From Gammaproteobacteria bacterium (GTDB lineage Bacteria; Pseudomonadota; Gammaproteobacteria; Xanthomonadales; Wenzhouxiangellaceae), in NCBI GenBank assembly GCA_003565625.1, contig PXBD01000067.1:1-64000 (forward strand): 64,000 bases of DNA, written 5' to 3'. Both the position numbers and the translations under genes were made by a program. Numbering within the stretch: position 1 is the stretch's first letter; every line of letters begins with the position of its first letter. The notes beneath the pieces were generated by a model that worked only from the letters and a program-made list of their open reading frames with translations, searched no databases and had not been told where the DNA came from. Positions 28,288 to 37,643 of the stretch are shown piece after piece.

Positions 28288-28394
28288 GCGAACCATTTAC
28301 GCTCGATGCTGCCAATACAATGCGGTGCTCACGGGTCGAGGATAACGTGGCCGTTGATCCCATCAAGACTGACGAATCGGTATGGAACTGTTAG
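28284..28394 (+). CDS. Possible 36-codon ORF bridging cdsA and rseP
   Basis: An ATG overlapping the cdsA stop (ATGA) opens a 36-codon frame that ends at a TAG just after the rseP start. It has no recognised similarity, no hydrophobic segment and no separate Shine-Dalgarno. It may only be a chance frame, or it may serve to couple translation of rseP to cdsA. It shows no recognisable remnant of dxr. Confidence 0.2.
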   Translation: MSEPFTLDAANTMRCSRVEDNVAVDPIKTDESVWNC

Positions 28395-29752
28395 GTCCCG
28401 TTTTCTGGCTACTGGTTGCCCTGGGGCTGCTGGTGACCTTCCATGAGTTCGGCCACTTCTGGGTGGCCCGGCGTTTTGGTGTGCGCGTACTGACCTTCTC
28501 GGTGGGGTTCGGGCGCGCGCTGTGGTCGCGAACAGGCCGCGACGGCACCCGCTACCAGGTAGCAGCCATCCCGTTGGGGGGCTACGTCAGCATGCTCGAC
28601 GAGCGCGAGCAAACTGTGCCGGCCGGACAGCGCCACGAAGCCTTCAACCGCAAACCGGTAGGCCAGCGCATGGCCATCGTCGCCGCCGGGCCGGTATTTA
28701 ACCTGATTTTTGCCGTGGCCGCGTTCTGGCTGATGTTCGTGGTCGGCATACCCGAAACCCGGCCGGTGCTGGGCCCGACGACCGGACTGGCTGCAGAGGC
28801 CGGCCTGGAAGAAGGCGACATGATCGTGGCCGTCAACGGTCAGCGCACCGATTCCTGGACGCACGCGCTGCTCGGTCTGATGAAGCCCGCGCTGGATCGC
28901 CGCGATGTCGTCGTCGACATCGAGGATGGCGTCGGCAACCGGCGATCGGTGGAATTGCCCCTGACCCGGCTCGGCCCCGACTTTCGCGAAGAACAAACCC
29001 TGGAGTATCTCGGGTTAGAGCCCTGGCGTCCGGAACTGCCGCCGCTGATCGGGTTGATCAGCCCGGGATCGGCGGCCGACAGCGCTGGTCTCGAGGCCGG
29101 CGACCGCATCCGCAGTATTGGCGACTCGCAGGTCGAGGGTTGGCGTGACATCGCCCGCCTGATTCCGATCGAGGCGCTGGACGATCAGGGCAATGCCCGG
29201 CCCGTCCGTCTGGTGGTGGAGCGCAATGGCCGCCTGCTGGAGCGCGAGGTCACCCCGGCCATGGACCAGGGTCGGCCTATTATCGGGATCCAGGCACCGG
29301 AAGCCGACGCTTCGGCCCAGGCCGAGATGGATCGTGCTTTTGTCACCCTGCGCCATGGACCGGTCGAAGCCCTCGGCAAGGCCACCGAAGAAACCTGGCG
29401 CCTGACCACGGCAACCCTCGGCATCCTGGGCCGCATGGTCACCGGCAAGGCCTCGCTGAGCAACCTGTCCGGGCCGATCACCATTGCCCAGATGGCCGAT
29501 ACATCGGCCCGCCTGGGGCTGACCCGGTTTCTGTTTTTCCTCGGCTTGATCAGCCTGTCGCTGGCAATCATCAATCTGTTGCCCATTCCCATGCTCGACG
29601 GCGGTCACCTGCTTTACTATTGTGTCGAGTTGGTCAAAGGCTCACCGGTCTCCGATCAAACCCAGATCGCCGGACAGTACGTCGGCCTGATGATGGTGTT
29701 CGGCCTGATGGGTCTGGCCATATTTAACGATATCTTACGTCTGATCACCTAA
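28382..29752 (+). CDS. rseP: Site-2 regulated intramembrane protease RseP
   Basis: A zinc metalloprotease that cuts RseA within the membrane to release sigma-E and clears signal-peptide remnants. The 456-residue protein has HEFGH (21-25) in the first helix, two PDZ domains (about 120-200 and 210-300; LAAEAGLEEGDMIVAVNG and DSAGLEAGDRIRSIGD), and the second zinc site NLLPIPMLDGGHLLYY (about 398-413). Position before bamA is standard. Confidence 0.95.
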   Translation: MELLGPVFWLLVALGLLVTFHEFGHFWVARRFGVRVLTFSVGFGRALWSRTGRDGTRYQVAAIPLGGYVSMLDEREQTVPAGQRHEAFNRKPVGQRMAIVAAGPVFNLIFAVAAFWLMFVVGIPETRPVLGPTTGLAAEAGLEEGDMIVAVNGQRTDSWTHALLGLMKPALDRRDVVVDIEDGVGNRRSVELPLTRLGPDFREEQTLEYLGLEPWRPELPPLIGLISPGSAADSAGLEAGDRIRSIGDSQVEGWRDIARLIPIEALDDQGNARPVRLVVERNGRLLEREVTPAMDQGRPIIGIQAPEADASAQAEMDRAFVTLRHGPVEALGKATEETWRLTTATLGILGRMVTGKASLSNLSGPITIAQMADTSARLGLTRFLFFLGLISLSLAIINLLPIPMLDGGHLLYYCVELVKGSPVSDQTQIAGQYVGLMMVFGLMGLAIFNDILRLIT

Positions 29753-29801
29753 ACTGCGCGCCCAGTCAGGAGCATTTGCGGGGCCGCAACGGAAAGGATT
29801 C

Positions 29802-32231
29802 ATGAAATATCTCTGTCTTTTGCTCATCTTGCTGTGCGCCACGAGCCATGCTCAGGTCGAAACCTTCCGAATCGGCGACATTCGGGTGGAGGGGCTGCAG
29901 AGAATCTCCGAAGGCAACGTCTTCAGCTTTCTTCCGGTCGAGGTTGGTGATGAACTGACCGCAGCCTCCTCGCGCAGCGCCATTCGCGACCTCTACCGCA
30001 CCGGCTTTTTCAACGACATTTCCCTGCAGCGCGAAGGCGACACCCTGATCATCACGGTCGAGGAGCGTCCGGCGATCTCTGCCATCAGCATCAGCGGCAA
30101 CCGCCAGATCAAGACCGAGGACCTCATGCCCGCGCTGGCCGCCATCGGTATCGCCGAAGGCGAGATCTTCGATCAGCTCAGCCTCGACCGGGTGCGCCAG
30201 GAACTGGTGCGGCAATACTTTGGTCGCGGCTACTACGGCGTAGACGTCGATACCCGCATCAGCCGGCTGGCGCGCAACCGGGTCAGCCTGGCGATCGTCA
30301 TCGAGGAAGGCGACCAGGCCCGCATCCGCCACATCAATATCGTTGGCAACGAAAGCTTCAGCGAAAAGGAACTGCGGTCGGACTTCGAGTCGCACACCAC
30401 CCGCGGCCTGTTTTTCTGGCGCGGACGCAACCAGTACACCCGCGAAAAACTGTCCGGCGACCTCGAGGTGCTCAGATCGTTCTACCTCGACCGCGGCTTC
30501 ATCGATTTTGCCATCGAGTCGACCCAGGTCTCGATCAGCCCGGACAAGCAGGACATCTTTATCACCGCCAACATTCGCGAGGGCGAGGTCTTCACCGTCA
30601 ACGACGTGATCCTGACCGGTGACCTAATCCTGGCCGAATCCACCCTGCGCCAGCTGATCATGGTGCGGCCGGGCGGCAACTTCTCGCGCCGCGACATCGA
30701 GCAGAGCGTGGACAACATCTCCGCCATCCTGGCCAACATCGGCTACGCCTTCGCCAACGTCAATCCGGTACCGCGCATCGACCGGGAGACGCGCGAGGTC
30801 GAAATCAACTTCTTCATCGAACCGGGCAAACGAGTGTACGTGCGCCGGATCGAGTTTCAGGGCAACACCCAGACCAAGGATGAGGTCCTGCGCCGCGAAA
30901 TGCGCCAGTTCGAGGGTGGCTGGTTCTCGCAGGCCGCCCTGGACCGGTCCCGGTTGCGCATCCAGCGCCTGGGCTTCTTTGAAAACGTCAATATCGAAAC
31001 CAACCCGGTTGACGGGACCGAGGATCAGATCGACATCGTGGTCAGCGTCGAGGAGCAGCCGTCAGGCAGCTTCCAGGTGGGCCTGGGTTACTCGCAGATC
31101 CAGGGTCTGATCGCCTCGGTTTCGGTCGAGCAGGACAACTTCCTCGGTTCCGGACGACGGGTCGGGTTCTCGGTCAGCCGCAGCCGGATCCTCACCCAGA
31201 TCGGCTTGAGCTACACCAATCCGTTTTATACCGATGATGGAATCTCGCGCGGTTTCTTCCTGCGCTACACGGAATTCGACCAGGGTCGGGCCAATATCTC
31301 TTCGTTTTCGACCAGCCAGGCGGCGGCCGGCGTCAACTACGGCTTCCCGATCACCGAGCTGAGCTTTCTGCGCTTCGGTGCCTCGGCCCAGCGGGTCGAC
31401 ATCAACCTGCCCGGGGTCTTTGTCCCGCTTGATCCGGAAGACCCCAACAGTCCGATCGTGGTGCGGATTCCGGCCGACCGACCGCTGGGCATTTCCCTCG
31501 ATGAAGACGGCGATGGCTTTCTGTCGCGCAGCGAGCGGCGCATCACCACCTTCCGCTTTGATACCACCTGGTCACGCGACAACCGCAATCACTTTCTCAA
31601 CCCCACGCGCGGCTCGCTCAACCGCCTGAGCGCAGAAATTGCCGTGCCCGGCAGTTCGCGCGAGTTCTACAAGCTCACCTACCGCGGCCGCAAATTCTGG
31701 CCCATCGGCAACCGCATGGCTTTCAGCGTGCGCGGCGACGTTTCGTATGGAGACAGCTATGACAGCTACGACAGCGATCTGGGGCTGGAGCCGGTCGAAC
31801 CGGTGCGGCTGGCCGGCAACTGCCAGCTCGATGAAATCGTTACCATCGACCAAGGCCTGCCGTTCTACGAACACTTCTTCGGCGGCGGCGTGTCCGACAT
31901 TCGCGGCTTCGACGACAACTCGCTTGGACCCAAGGACCAGTTCTGTCGCTCGGTGGGGGGCGATTTCAAGGTCGTTCTGGGCACCGAACTGGCCTTCCCC
32001 ATTCCGTTCGTGGAGGCCCGCGGTACTCGCCTGGCCTGGTTCATCGACGTCGGTAACGTATTCCAGGACATCGATGCGTTTGATACCGAGCTGGTGCGCG
32101 CCTCGACCGGAATCTCGCTGACCTGGCAGGCGCCGATCGGCCCCATCATCATCAACCTGGCCACGCCGCTGAGAAAGCGCGATGGCGACGACACCCAGGC
32201 CCTGCAATTTACTTTCGGGCAGGTTTTCTAG
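29802..32231 (+). CDS. bamA: Outer-membrane protein assembly factor BamA
   Basis: The Omp85 core of the BAM complex that inserts beta-barrels. The 809-residue product has a signal peptide (1-18), five POTRA domains (about 20-415), and a 16-strand barrel with the conserved SDIRGFDDNSLGP (VRGF-type) loop and terminal Phe. A loop equivalent in order to extracellular loop L3 of E. coli contains DEDGDGFLSRSE (567-578), which meets the EF-hand calcium-loop pattern (D1, D3, D5, G6, L8, E12). That motif is unusual for BamA. Its lipoprotein partner bamD is at 49.8 kb. Confidence 0.96.
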   Translation: MKYLCLLLILLCATSHAQVETFRIGDIRVEGLQRISEGNVFSFLPVEVGDELTAASSRSAIRDLYRTGFFNDISLQREGDTLIITVEERPAISAISISGNRQIKTEDLMPALAAIGIAEGEIFDQLSLDRVRQELVRQYFGRGYYGVDVDTRISRLARNRVSLAIVIEEGDQARIRHINIVGNESFSEKELRSDFESHTTRGLFFWRGRNQYTREKLSGDLEVLRSFYLDRGFIDFAIESTQVSISPDKQDIFITANIREGEVFTVNDVILTGDLILAESTLRQLIMVRPGGNFSRRDIEQSVDNISAILANIGYAFANVNPVPRIDRETREVEINFFIEPGKRVYVRRIEFQGNTQTKDEVLRREMRQFEGGWFSQAALDRSRLRIQRLGFFENVNIETNPVDGTEDQIDIVVSVEEQPSGSFQVGLGYSQIQGLIASVSVEQDNFLGSGRRVGFSVSRSRILTQIGLSYTNPFYTDDGISRGFFLRYTEFDQGRANISSFSTSQAAAGVNYGFPITELSFLRFGASAQRVDINLPGVFVPLDPEDPNSPIVVRIPADRPLGISLDEDGDGFLSRSERRITTFRFDTTWSRDNRNHFLNPTRGSLNRLSAEIAVPGSSREFYKLTYRGRKFWPIGNRMAFSVRGDVSYGDSYDSYDSDLGLEPVEPVRLAGNCQLDEIVTIDQGLPFYEHFFGGGVSDIRGFDDNSLGPKDQFCRSVGGDFKVVLGTELAFPIPFVEARGTRLAWFIDVGNVFQDIDAFDTELVRASTGISLTWQAPIGPIIINLATPLRKRDGDDTQALQFTFGQVF

Positions 32232-32255
32232 CAGACGATGGTGTAAATTGGCCGC

Positions 32256-32816
32256 ATGCTTGGGTTCGCGCATGCCACGCCTGGATTTCTGAAACTGCCC
32301 GCGCGGCTGCGCGCGGGGCTCGCCATGCTTGCTCTGCTGGCAGGCGGCGCAGCAGCAGCCGACGGCATGCAAATCGGCTATGTCGACATGAAGCGCCTGT
32401 TCGACACCGCACCGCAAGTAGTGGCCGCGCGCGAAGCCCTGGACGGCGAGTTTCGTCCCCGCAACGAAGCACTGATGACCGACGAGGCGCGGCTGGAAAG
32501 CATGCGGCAGGCCCTGGACGAAACCGGCCGGCTCGACGCCGAGCAGCGTTTTGAACTCGAGCGCGACGTGCGCAATCTGCGCCGCTCGATCGAACGGCGG
32601 CGCGAAGATTTGCGGGAGGAGCTGCGTTTTCGCACCGGCGCGGCCACCAAGGCACTTGAAGAGACCATCGAGGTGGCGGTCCGCCAGGTCGCCGAGGCCC
32701 ATGGCTACGACCTGATCCTGACCAGCCCGGTCGCCTACGCAGCGCCCACCATCGACATCACCGACCGCATTCTCGACTGGCTGGCCGAGGATTTCGCCGA
32801 CCGCTCGGAGCGTTGA
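32256..32816 (+). CDS. skp: Periplasmic chaperone Skp/OmpH family
   Basis: Holds unfolded outer-membrane proteins in the periplasm for BAM. The 186-residue product has a signal peptide (to about residue 35, ending GGAAAA-DG), the N-terminal strand IGYVDMKRLFDTAPQ, a long charged coiled coil (about 65-140) and the C-terminal YDLILTSPVAYAAPTIDITDRIL typical of OmpH proteins. It sits directly after bamA. The N-terminus is long and a start at a later codon is possible. Confidence 0.88.
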   Translation: MLGFAHATPGFLKLPARLRAGLAMLALLAGGAAAADGMQIGYVDMKRLFDTAPQVVAAREALDGEFRPRNEALMTDEARLESMRQALDETGRLDAEQRFELERDVRNLRRSIERRREDLREELRFRTGAATKALEETIEVAVRQVAEAHGYDLILTSPVAYAAPTIDITDRILDWLAEDFADRSER

Positions 32817-33868
32817 CCGTGGAACCCGGTGCCCGCACTTTCCGCCTGGAGGAACTGGCTGCTGCACTCGGCCTGGAACTGAGGGGCGAAGCCGGCCGCG
32901 CCATTCGCAATGTTGCGACACTGGAGAAAGCGGGTCCGGATGATGCCGCCTTCCTGGCCAATCCCGCGTATCGCCCGTTGCTGGCCTCGACCGAGGCCGG
33001 TGCGGTGCTCATGCAGGCCGAACAGGCCCGGCACTTTACCGGCAACGTTTTGATCAGCGCCAATCCCTACGCCGACTGGGCGCGGCTGATCGAGTATCTG
33101 CGCCCGCAGCCCTCCCAAACGCCCGGCGTTCATGCCAGCGCAATCATCGCGGCCGACGCCGAAATCGGCGACGGGGTCAGCATCGGCGCCCTGACCGCCA
33201 TCGGCTCGGGCGCGCGCATCGGGGTGAACGTGGTCATTGGCCCGGGCTGCGTGATCGGCGACGGGGTAGAAATCGGCGCCGACAGCCGCCTGGTCGGCCA
33301 GGTCTACATCGATGCGGCTGCCCGCCTCGGCCGTCGGGTGGTTGTCCACCCCGGTGTCGTGATCGGCTCTGACGGTTTCGGCCTGGCCATGGCGCAAGGC
33401 CGCTGGCGCAAGGTGCCGCAGATCGGCAGCGTACGAATTGGTGATGATTGCGAAATCGGCGCCAATACGACAATCGATCGCGGGGCCATCGAGGACACCG
33501 TGCTGGCCGAAGATGTGCGCATCGACAACCAGGTCCAGATCGCCCACAACGTGCACATCGGCGCCCACACCGCCATTGCCGGCTGCGTGGGCATTGCCGG
33601 CTCGACCCGGATCGGGCGCTATTGCATGATCGCCGGGGCCAGCGGCATCGCCGGCCACCTCGAAATCTGCGATTCTGTCATTATTACGGCCATGAGCACC
33701 GTGCTGGACTCCATCGACCAGCCGGGCGAATATGGATCGGGCATCCCGGCCCGTCCACACGGACGCTGGAAGCGTTTGCTGGTTCGCCTGGGCCAGCTCG
33801 ACGACTGGGCGCGGCGACTGCGGCGCGTGGAACAATCGAACAACAAGGAACCCACCCGGCATGACTGA
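32813..33868 (+). CDS. lpxD: UDP-3-O-(3-hydroxyacyl)glucosamine N-acyltransferase
   Basis: Adds the second acyl chain in lipid A synthesis. The protein of about 350 residues has an N-terminal uridine-binding domain and a left-handed beta helix of hexapeptide repeats (about 105-300); HPGVVIGSDGFG and IAHNVHIGAHTAIAG contain the conserved catalytic/acyl-binding region. The start is TTG at 32813 (overlapping the skp stop) or GTG at 32819; they differ by two residues. It ends eight bases inside fabZ. Confidence 0.94.
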   Translation: MTVEPGARTFRLEELAAALGLELRGEAGRAIRNVATLEKAGPDDAAFLANPAYRPLLASTEAGAVLMQAEQARHFTGNVLISANPYADWARLIEYLRPQPSQTPGVHASAIIAADAEIGDGVSIGALTAIGSGARIGVNVVIGPGCVIGDGVEIGADSRLVGQVYIDAAARLGRRVVVHPGVVIGSDGFGLAMAQGRWRKVPQIGSVRIGDDCEIGANTTIDRGAIEDTVLAEDVRIDNQVQIAHNVHIGAHTAIAGCVGIAGSTRIGRYCMIAGASGIAGHLEICDSVIITAMSTVLDSIDQPGEYGSGIPARPHGRWKRLLVRLGQLDDWARRLRRVEQSNNKEPTRHD

Positions 33869-34328
33869 CCCCAAGACCGTGGACATCGAGGGCATCCTCG
33901 ATCTGCTGCCCCACCGTTATCCATTCCTGCTGGTCGATCGGGTACTGGATTTCGATCTGGCCGCGCCGCCGCGCATCCGCGCGCTGAAAAACGTCACCTT
34001 CAACGAACCGTTTTTCCAGGGTCATTTTCCCGGCCACCCGGTAATGCCCGGGGTTCTCATCCTGGAAGCCATGGCCCAGGCAGCCGGATGCCTCGCCCAC
34101 CTGGCCCGCTCTGCCGAAACCGCCGGACGTCAGCTCTACTACCTGGTCAAGATCGACAAGGCCCGCTTCTCCCGGATCGTGGTGCCCGGGGATCAGTTGG
34201 TCTTCGAAGTCGAACAGAAACGCCTGATGCGCAACATGGGGGTCTATGAGGCCCGTACCCGCATCGGCGACAAGACCGTCGCCAGCGCCGAATTGATGTG
34301 TGCCGCCAAACCCGATCCGGCGCAATGA
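33861..34328 (+). CDS. fabZ: 3-hydroxyacyl-ACP dehydratase FabZ
   Basis: A hotdog-fold dehydratase of fatty acid elongation. The 155-residue product contains LPHRYPFLLVDRV with the catalytic His (about 17-29) and FFQGHFPGHPVMPGVLILEAMAQ (about 53-75) with the catalytic Glu. The ATG lies inside the lpxD end, and the stop overlaps the lpxA ATG (ATGA). Placement between lpxD and lpxA lets it share 3-hydroxyacyl-ACP flux with lipid A synthesis. Confidence 0.96.
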   Translation: MTDPKTVDIEGILDLLPHRYPFLLVDRVLDFDLAAPPRIRALKNVTFNEPFFQGHFPGHPVMPGVLILEAMAQAAGCLAHLARSAETAGRQLYYLVKIDKARFSRIVVPGDQLVFEVEQKRLMRNMGVYEARTRIGDKTVASAELMCAAKPDPAQ

Positions 34329-35095
34329 TTCATCCCACCGCGATCATCGAGGCGGGAGCGAAAGTTGCGGCCGAGGTCGAAATCGGACCCTATGCCATCA
34401 TCGGTCCGGAAGTGGAGATCGATGCAGGCTGCTGGATCGGTCCGCATGTGATCGTTACCGGTCGAACCCGGATCGGCCCCGACAACCGCATTTTTCAGTT
34501 TGCCTCGATTGGAGACGAACCCCAGGACAAGAAATTTGCCGGTGAAGCCTCGGCGCTGGAAATCGGCCGCGGCAACACCATCCGCGAATACGTCAGCATC
34601 AACCGCGGCACCGCCGACGGCGGCGGGATCACCCGACTGGGCGATAACAACTGGATCATGGCCTACTGCCATATTGCCCATGACTGCCAGGTCGGATCGC
34701 ACGTCATCATGGCCAACGGCGCCACTCTGGCCGGGCATGTCCGCGTCGGCGATCATGTCATTTTCGCCGGCTACTCCGGTGCGCACCAGTTCTGCAGCAT
34801 CGGCGATCACGCTTTTCTCGGCATGTACGGCGGCGTCAGCCAGGACGTTCCAGCCTACGTCATGGTCTCCGGCCAACCACCGCGGCCGCGTGGCATCAAC
34901 AGTGAGGGCTTGAAGCGACGCGGCTTCACGGCCGAACAGATTCGCAATATCCGCGAGGCCTACCGGCTGATCTACCGCAGCGGCAAGAGCCGCGACGAGG
35001 CACTGCTAGAGCTGGAAACGCGCCTTGCCGACCAGCCCGAGCTCCAACAGATGATCGACAGCGCGCGCGCGAGCACTCGCGGCTTGTTGCGCTGA
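34325..35095 (+). CDS. lpxA: Acyl-ACP-UDP-N-acetylglucosamine O-acyltransferase
   Basis: First step of lipid A synthesis. The 256-residue hexapeptide-repeat protein starts MIHPTAIIEAGAKVA and has the family motifs NTIREYVSINRGT (about 83-95), IMAYCHIAHDCQVGSH with the catalytic His (about 115-130), and FLGMYGGVSQDVPAYV. The C-terminal helical region is complete. Confidence 0.96.
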   Translation: MIHPTAIIEAGAKVAAEVEIGPYAIIGPEVEIDAGCWIGPHVIVTGRTRIGPDNRIFQFASIGDEPQDKKFAGEASALEIGRGNTIREYVSINRGTADGGGITRLGDNNWIMAYCHIAHDCQVGSHVIMANGATLAGHVRVGDHVIFAGYSGAHQFCSIGDHAFLGMYGGVSQDVPAYVMVSGQPPRPRGINSEGLKRRGFTAEQIRNIREAYRLIYRSGKSRDEALLELETRLADQPELQQMIDSARASTRGLLR

Positions 35096-35109
35096 CGGCC
35101 AGGCCGTTC

Positions 35110-36267
35110 ATGCCCGCACAAGCGCCGCTGCGCCTGGTTCTGGTCGCCGGCGAGTTGTCCGGCGACCTGCTCGGCGCCGACCTGGCCCGAGCGCTGAGGA
35201 ATCGTTACCCAAGCATCGAAATGGCCGGCATCGCCGGGCCGGCCATGGAGGCAGCCGGGGTCGAACCCTGGTTCGACATCGAAACGCTCAGCGTCATGGG
35301 ACTGGCTGAGGTGCTGCGTCATCTGCCGCGCCTGGTCGGTTTGCGCCGGACGCTGCGCCGGCGCATTCTGGAGTGGCCGGCGACCGCGCTGGTGACCATC
35401 GATGCGCCGGATTTCAACCTCGGTCTGGCCCGCCAGGTTCGCGCCCGTGGACTGTGCACCATCCATTACGTGTCGCCCTCGGTGTGGGCCTGGCGCGCCG
35501 GACGCATCCCCCGCATCGCCCGATCGCTTGACCTGTTGCTGACCCTGTTTCCATTCGAACCACCGCTGTACCAGCCCTACGGTTTGGACGCGCGTCATGT
35601 AGGGCACCCGCTGGCTGATGCGCTGGCGGCCGGACCGGATCGGGAATCGGCCCGCAAAGCCCTGGCGCTGGAGCCCACAGCCAGCGTGATCGCCCTGCTG
35701 CCGGGCAGTCGCGACGGCGAGCTGAAACGCCACGTCGGCCTGCTGGCGGAAACCGCCCAGCGGTTGCGCCGTGACCGGCCCGAGGCCGAACTGATCATGC
35801 TGCTGACCAGTGAACGGCATCAGGAAATGGCACGCTCGCTGGCCGGGCCAGCACTCGCGGCGGCCGGGGTGCAAGGGTTGGTCGACCTGACCCGCAGCGG
35901 ACTGGCCGCGGCTGACCTCGCCATCGCAGCCTCCGGCACGGTCACCCTGGAGGCATTCCTGCTGGAGTGCCCCCTGGTCGTGCACTACCGCATGGCACCG
36001 AGCACTTACCACCTGGCTCGGGTGCTGCGCCTGGTCCGTTCACGTCACGTATCCCTGCCCAACATCCTGCTCAACCAGAGCCTGGTGCCGGAACGTCTAC
36101 AGGCAGAAGCCACGCCCGAACGACTGGCGCGCGACGCCGCCGACTGGCTGGATCACCCGCAGCGAGTGGAGCAATACCGCGGCCACGCCCGGACATGGCG
36201 CCACAAGCTGGCGCGCCAGGCCGGTGAGCGGGCGGCCGACGCCATTCTGGAGCGTCTCGGTGCCTGA
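35110..36267 (+). CDS. lpxB: Lipid-A-disaccharide synthase
   Basis: A GT19 glycosyltransferase joining UDP-2,3-diacylglucosamine and lipid X. The 385-residue product has [20 protein letters not shown] (about 11-30), [12 protein letters not shown] (about 96-107), [14 protein letters not shown] (about 119-132) and [14 protein letters not shown] (about 196-209). It overlaps rnhB by eight bases. Confidence 0.95.
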   Translation: MPAQAPLRLVLVAGELSGDLLGADLARALRNRYPSIEMAGIAGPAMEAAGVEPWFDIETLSVMGLAEVLRHLPRLVGLRRTLRRRILEWPATALVTIDAPDFNLGLARQVRARGLCTIHYVSPSVWAWRAGRIPRIARSLDLLLTLFPFEPPLYQPYGLDARHVGHPLADALAAGPDRESARKALALEPTASVIALLPGSRDGELKRHVGLLAETAQRLRRDRPEAELIMLLTSERHQEMARSLAGPALAAAGVQGLVDLTRSGLAAADLAIAASGTVTLEAFLLECPLVVHYRMAPSTYHLARVLRLVRSRHVSLPNILLNQSLVPERLQAEATPERLARDAADWLDHPQRVEQYRGHARTWRHKLARQAGERAADAILERLGA

Positions 36268-36874
36268 GCCAGTGACGGAGCGGCCGGGAAGACGCGGCTT
36301 CAACAGCCCGCTGATCGCCGGCGTCGATGAAGCCGGCCGCGGCCCGCTGGCCGGCCCGGTCGTGGCCGCAGCCGTCATCCTCGACGGGCGCCGCCCGATC
36401 GTCGGACTGGCAGATTCCAAAACCCTGCGACCGGACCGACGCCGGCATCTTGCCGACCAGATCCGCGAACGCGCACTCGCTGTCGAAGTGCGCGTCATCG
36501 AAGCCGGGGAAATCGATCGGATCAATATCCTGCAGGCCACGCTCAAGGCAATGCGCCTGGCCATCGAGGCGCTGGATCCGGAACCGCTGCTGGTCAGGGT
36601 CGACGGCAACCGTGCGCCCGCAGTGGCGGTGCCGGTGCAGACCGTGGTCGGTGGCGATGCCAGCGATCGCGCCATTGCCGCGGCCAGCATCATCGCCAAG
36701 ACCCATCGTGACGAGTTGATGCTGGAATGGCATGACCGCTACCCGGAGTACGGCTTTGATCGGCACAAGGGCTATCCGACACCCGAACATCGGCGACTGC
36801 TGGAGCAACTGGGGCCCTGCCCGGCCCACCGGCAAAGCTTTCGCCCGGTGATCCAGGCGCGCTTGTTCGAATAG
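36260..36874 (+). CDS. rnhB: Ribonuclease HII
   Basis: Removes ribonucleotides from DNA and cleaves RNA in RNA-DNA hybrids. The protein of about 204 residues has [17 protein letters not shown] with the first acidic residues (about 22-38), and [12 protein letters not shown] near 135. Start chosen at the GTG overlapping the lpxB stop; an in-frame ATG 36 bases earlier is also possible. It closes the rpsB-rnhB cluster; dnaE, which often follows, is absent. Confidence 0.93.
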   Translation: MPEPVTERPGRRGFNSPLIAGVDEAGRGPLAGPVVAAAVILDGRRPIVGLADSKTLRPDRRRHLADQIRERALAVEVRVIEAGEIDRINILQATLKAMRLAIEALDPEPLLVRVDGNRAPAVAVPVQTVVGGDASDRAIAAASIIAKTHRDELMLEWHDRYPEYGFDRHKGYPTPEHRRLLEQLGPCPAHRQSFRPVIQARLFE

Positions 36875-36889
36875 ATCGCTCCGGGCACC

Positions 36890-37171
36890 TTACCCGGTGC
36901 GAAAACCACTGTCGGGCAATTGGTCTGGAGGCGGCGGATCCAGCCGCTCGATCCGATCAACGCGGGCCGCCGGCGGACCTTCATGGAGCCAGCGCTGCAA
37001 CTCGTTCAGGGCTTCGACCGGGCCGCAGGCAGCCACTTCCACGGAACCGTCGGGGAGGTTGATCGCGTAGCCGGCCAGGCCCAGCGGCTGGGCCCGGCGG
37101 CGCGTGGAGGCGCGGAAAAACACCCCCTGCACGCGCCCGGATACCCGCCAGCGCCGGATTTCAGCCGTCAT
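36890..37171 (-). CDS. Acylphosphatase
   Basis: Hydrolyses acyl phosphates. The 93-residue product contains [12 protein letters not shown] with the phosphate-binding Arg (about 12-23) and [18 protein letters not shown] with the catalytic Asn (about 35). The ATG lies 11 bases inside the end of the upstream thioredoxin-like gene, so it is third in yihY-tlpA-acyP. It is convergent with rnhB; an imperfect hairpin (GCACC/GGTGC) sits over its stop. Confidence 0.9.
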   Translation of the reverse strand: MTAEIRRWRVSGRVQGVFFRASTRRRAQPLGLAGYAINLPDGSVEVAACGPVEALNELQRWLHEGPPAARVDRIERLDPPPPDQLPDSGFRTG

Positions 37172-37643
37172 GCTCTTGGTGCCAGTCGGCAATCCAGTCG
37201 GTGATCATGGCGCCGGTGATCGGCCCCAGCCAGGTCTCGACGATTGCGCCCTGTGCATTGACCAGAAAGGTGGTCGGTAACGCCCTCGGCGCGCCCAGGC
37301 TCGCCGGCGGGTCGAAGGTATCGACCAGCAAGATGGGGTAGCTGGCCGGATAGTCCTGCAGGAAACGCACGAAATCTTCCGGGTCGGTGTCCTCGAAGGC
37401 CAGGCCAAGCACGGTGATATCGGGATTGGCATCGTGCAGCCGCGACAGATCCGGAATTTCCTTGCGGCAGGGCGCGCACCAGGTCGCCCAGTAGTTCAGC
37501 ACAACCCACTCGCCCCGATAATCACTCAGGCGCACGATTTCACCGTCCAGCGACGGCAGTTCCACCTCGATCGGTTCATCCGCCCAGGCCGGCAAGGCAG
37601 CCCAGACCAGCACTCCGAACATCAACAGCATTGCCTGTTTCAT
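37161..37643 (-). CDS. Exported TlpA/ResA-type thioredoxin-fold protein
   Basis: A 160-residue periplasmic oxidoreductase. It has a signal peptide (1-21, ending PAWA-DE), the redox motif W55-C56-A-P-C59 in [18 protein letters not shown], and the cis-Pro segment [11 protein letters not shown]. This pattern fits TlpA/ResA-type reductants of cytochrome c or other exported thiols; the true partner is unknown. The ATG overlaps the yihY stop (ATGA). Confidence 0.87.
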   Translation of the reverse strand: MKQAMLLMFGVLVWAALPAWADEPIEVELPSLDGEIVRLSDYRGEWVVLNYWATWCAPCRKEIPDLSRLHDANPDITVLGLAFEDTDPEDFVRFLQDYPASYPILLVDTFDPPASLGAPRALPTTFLVNAQGAIVETWLGPITGAMITDWIADWHQEHDG

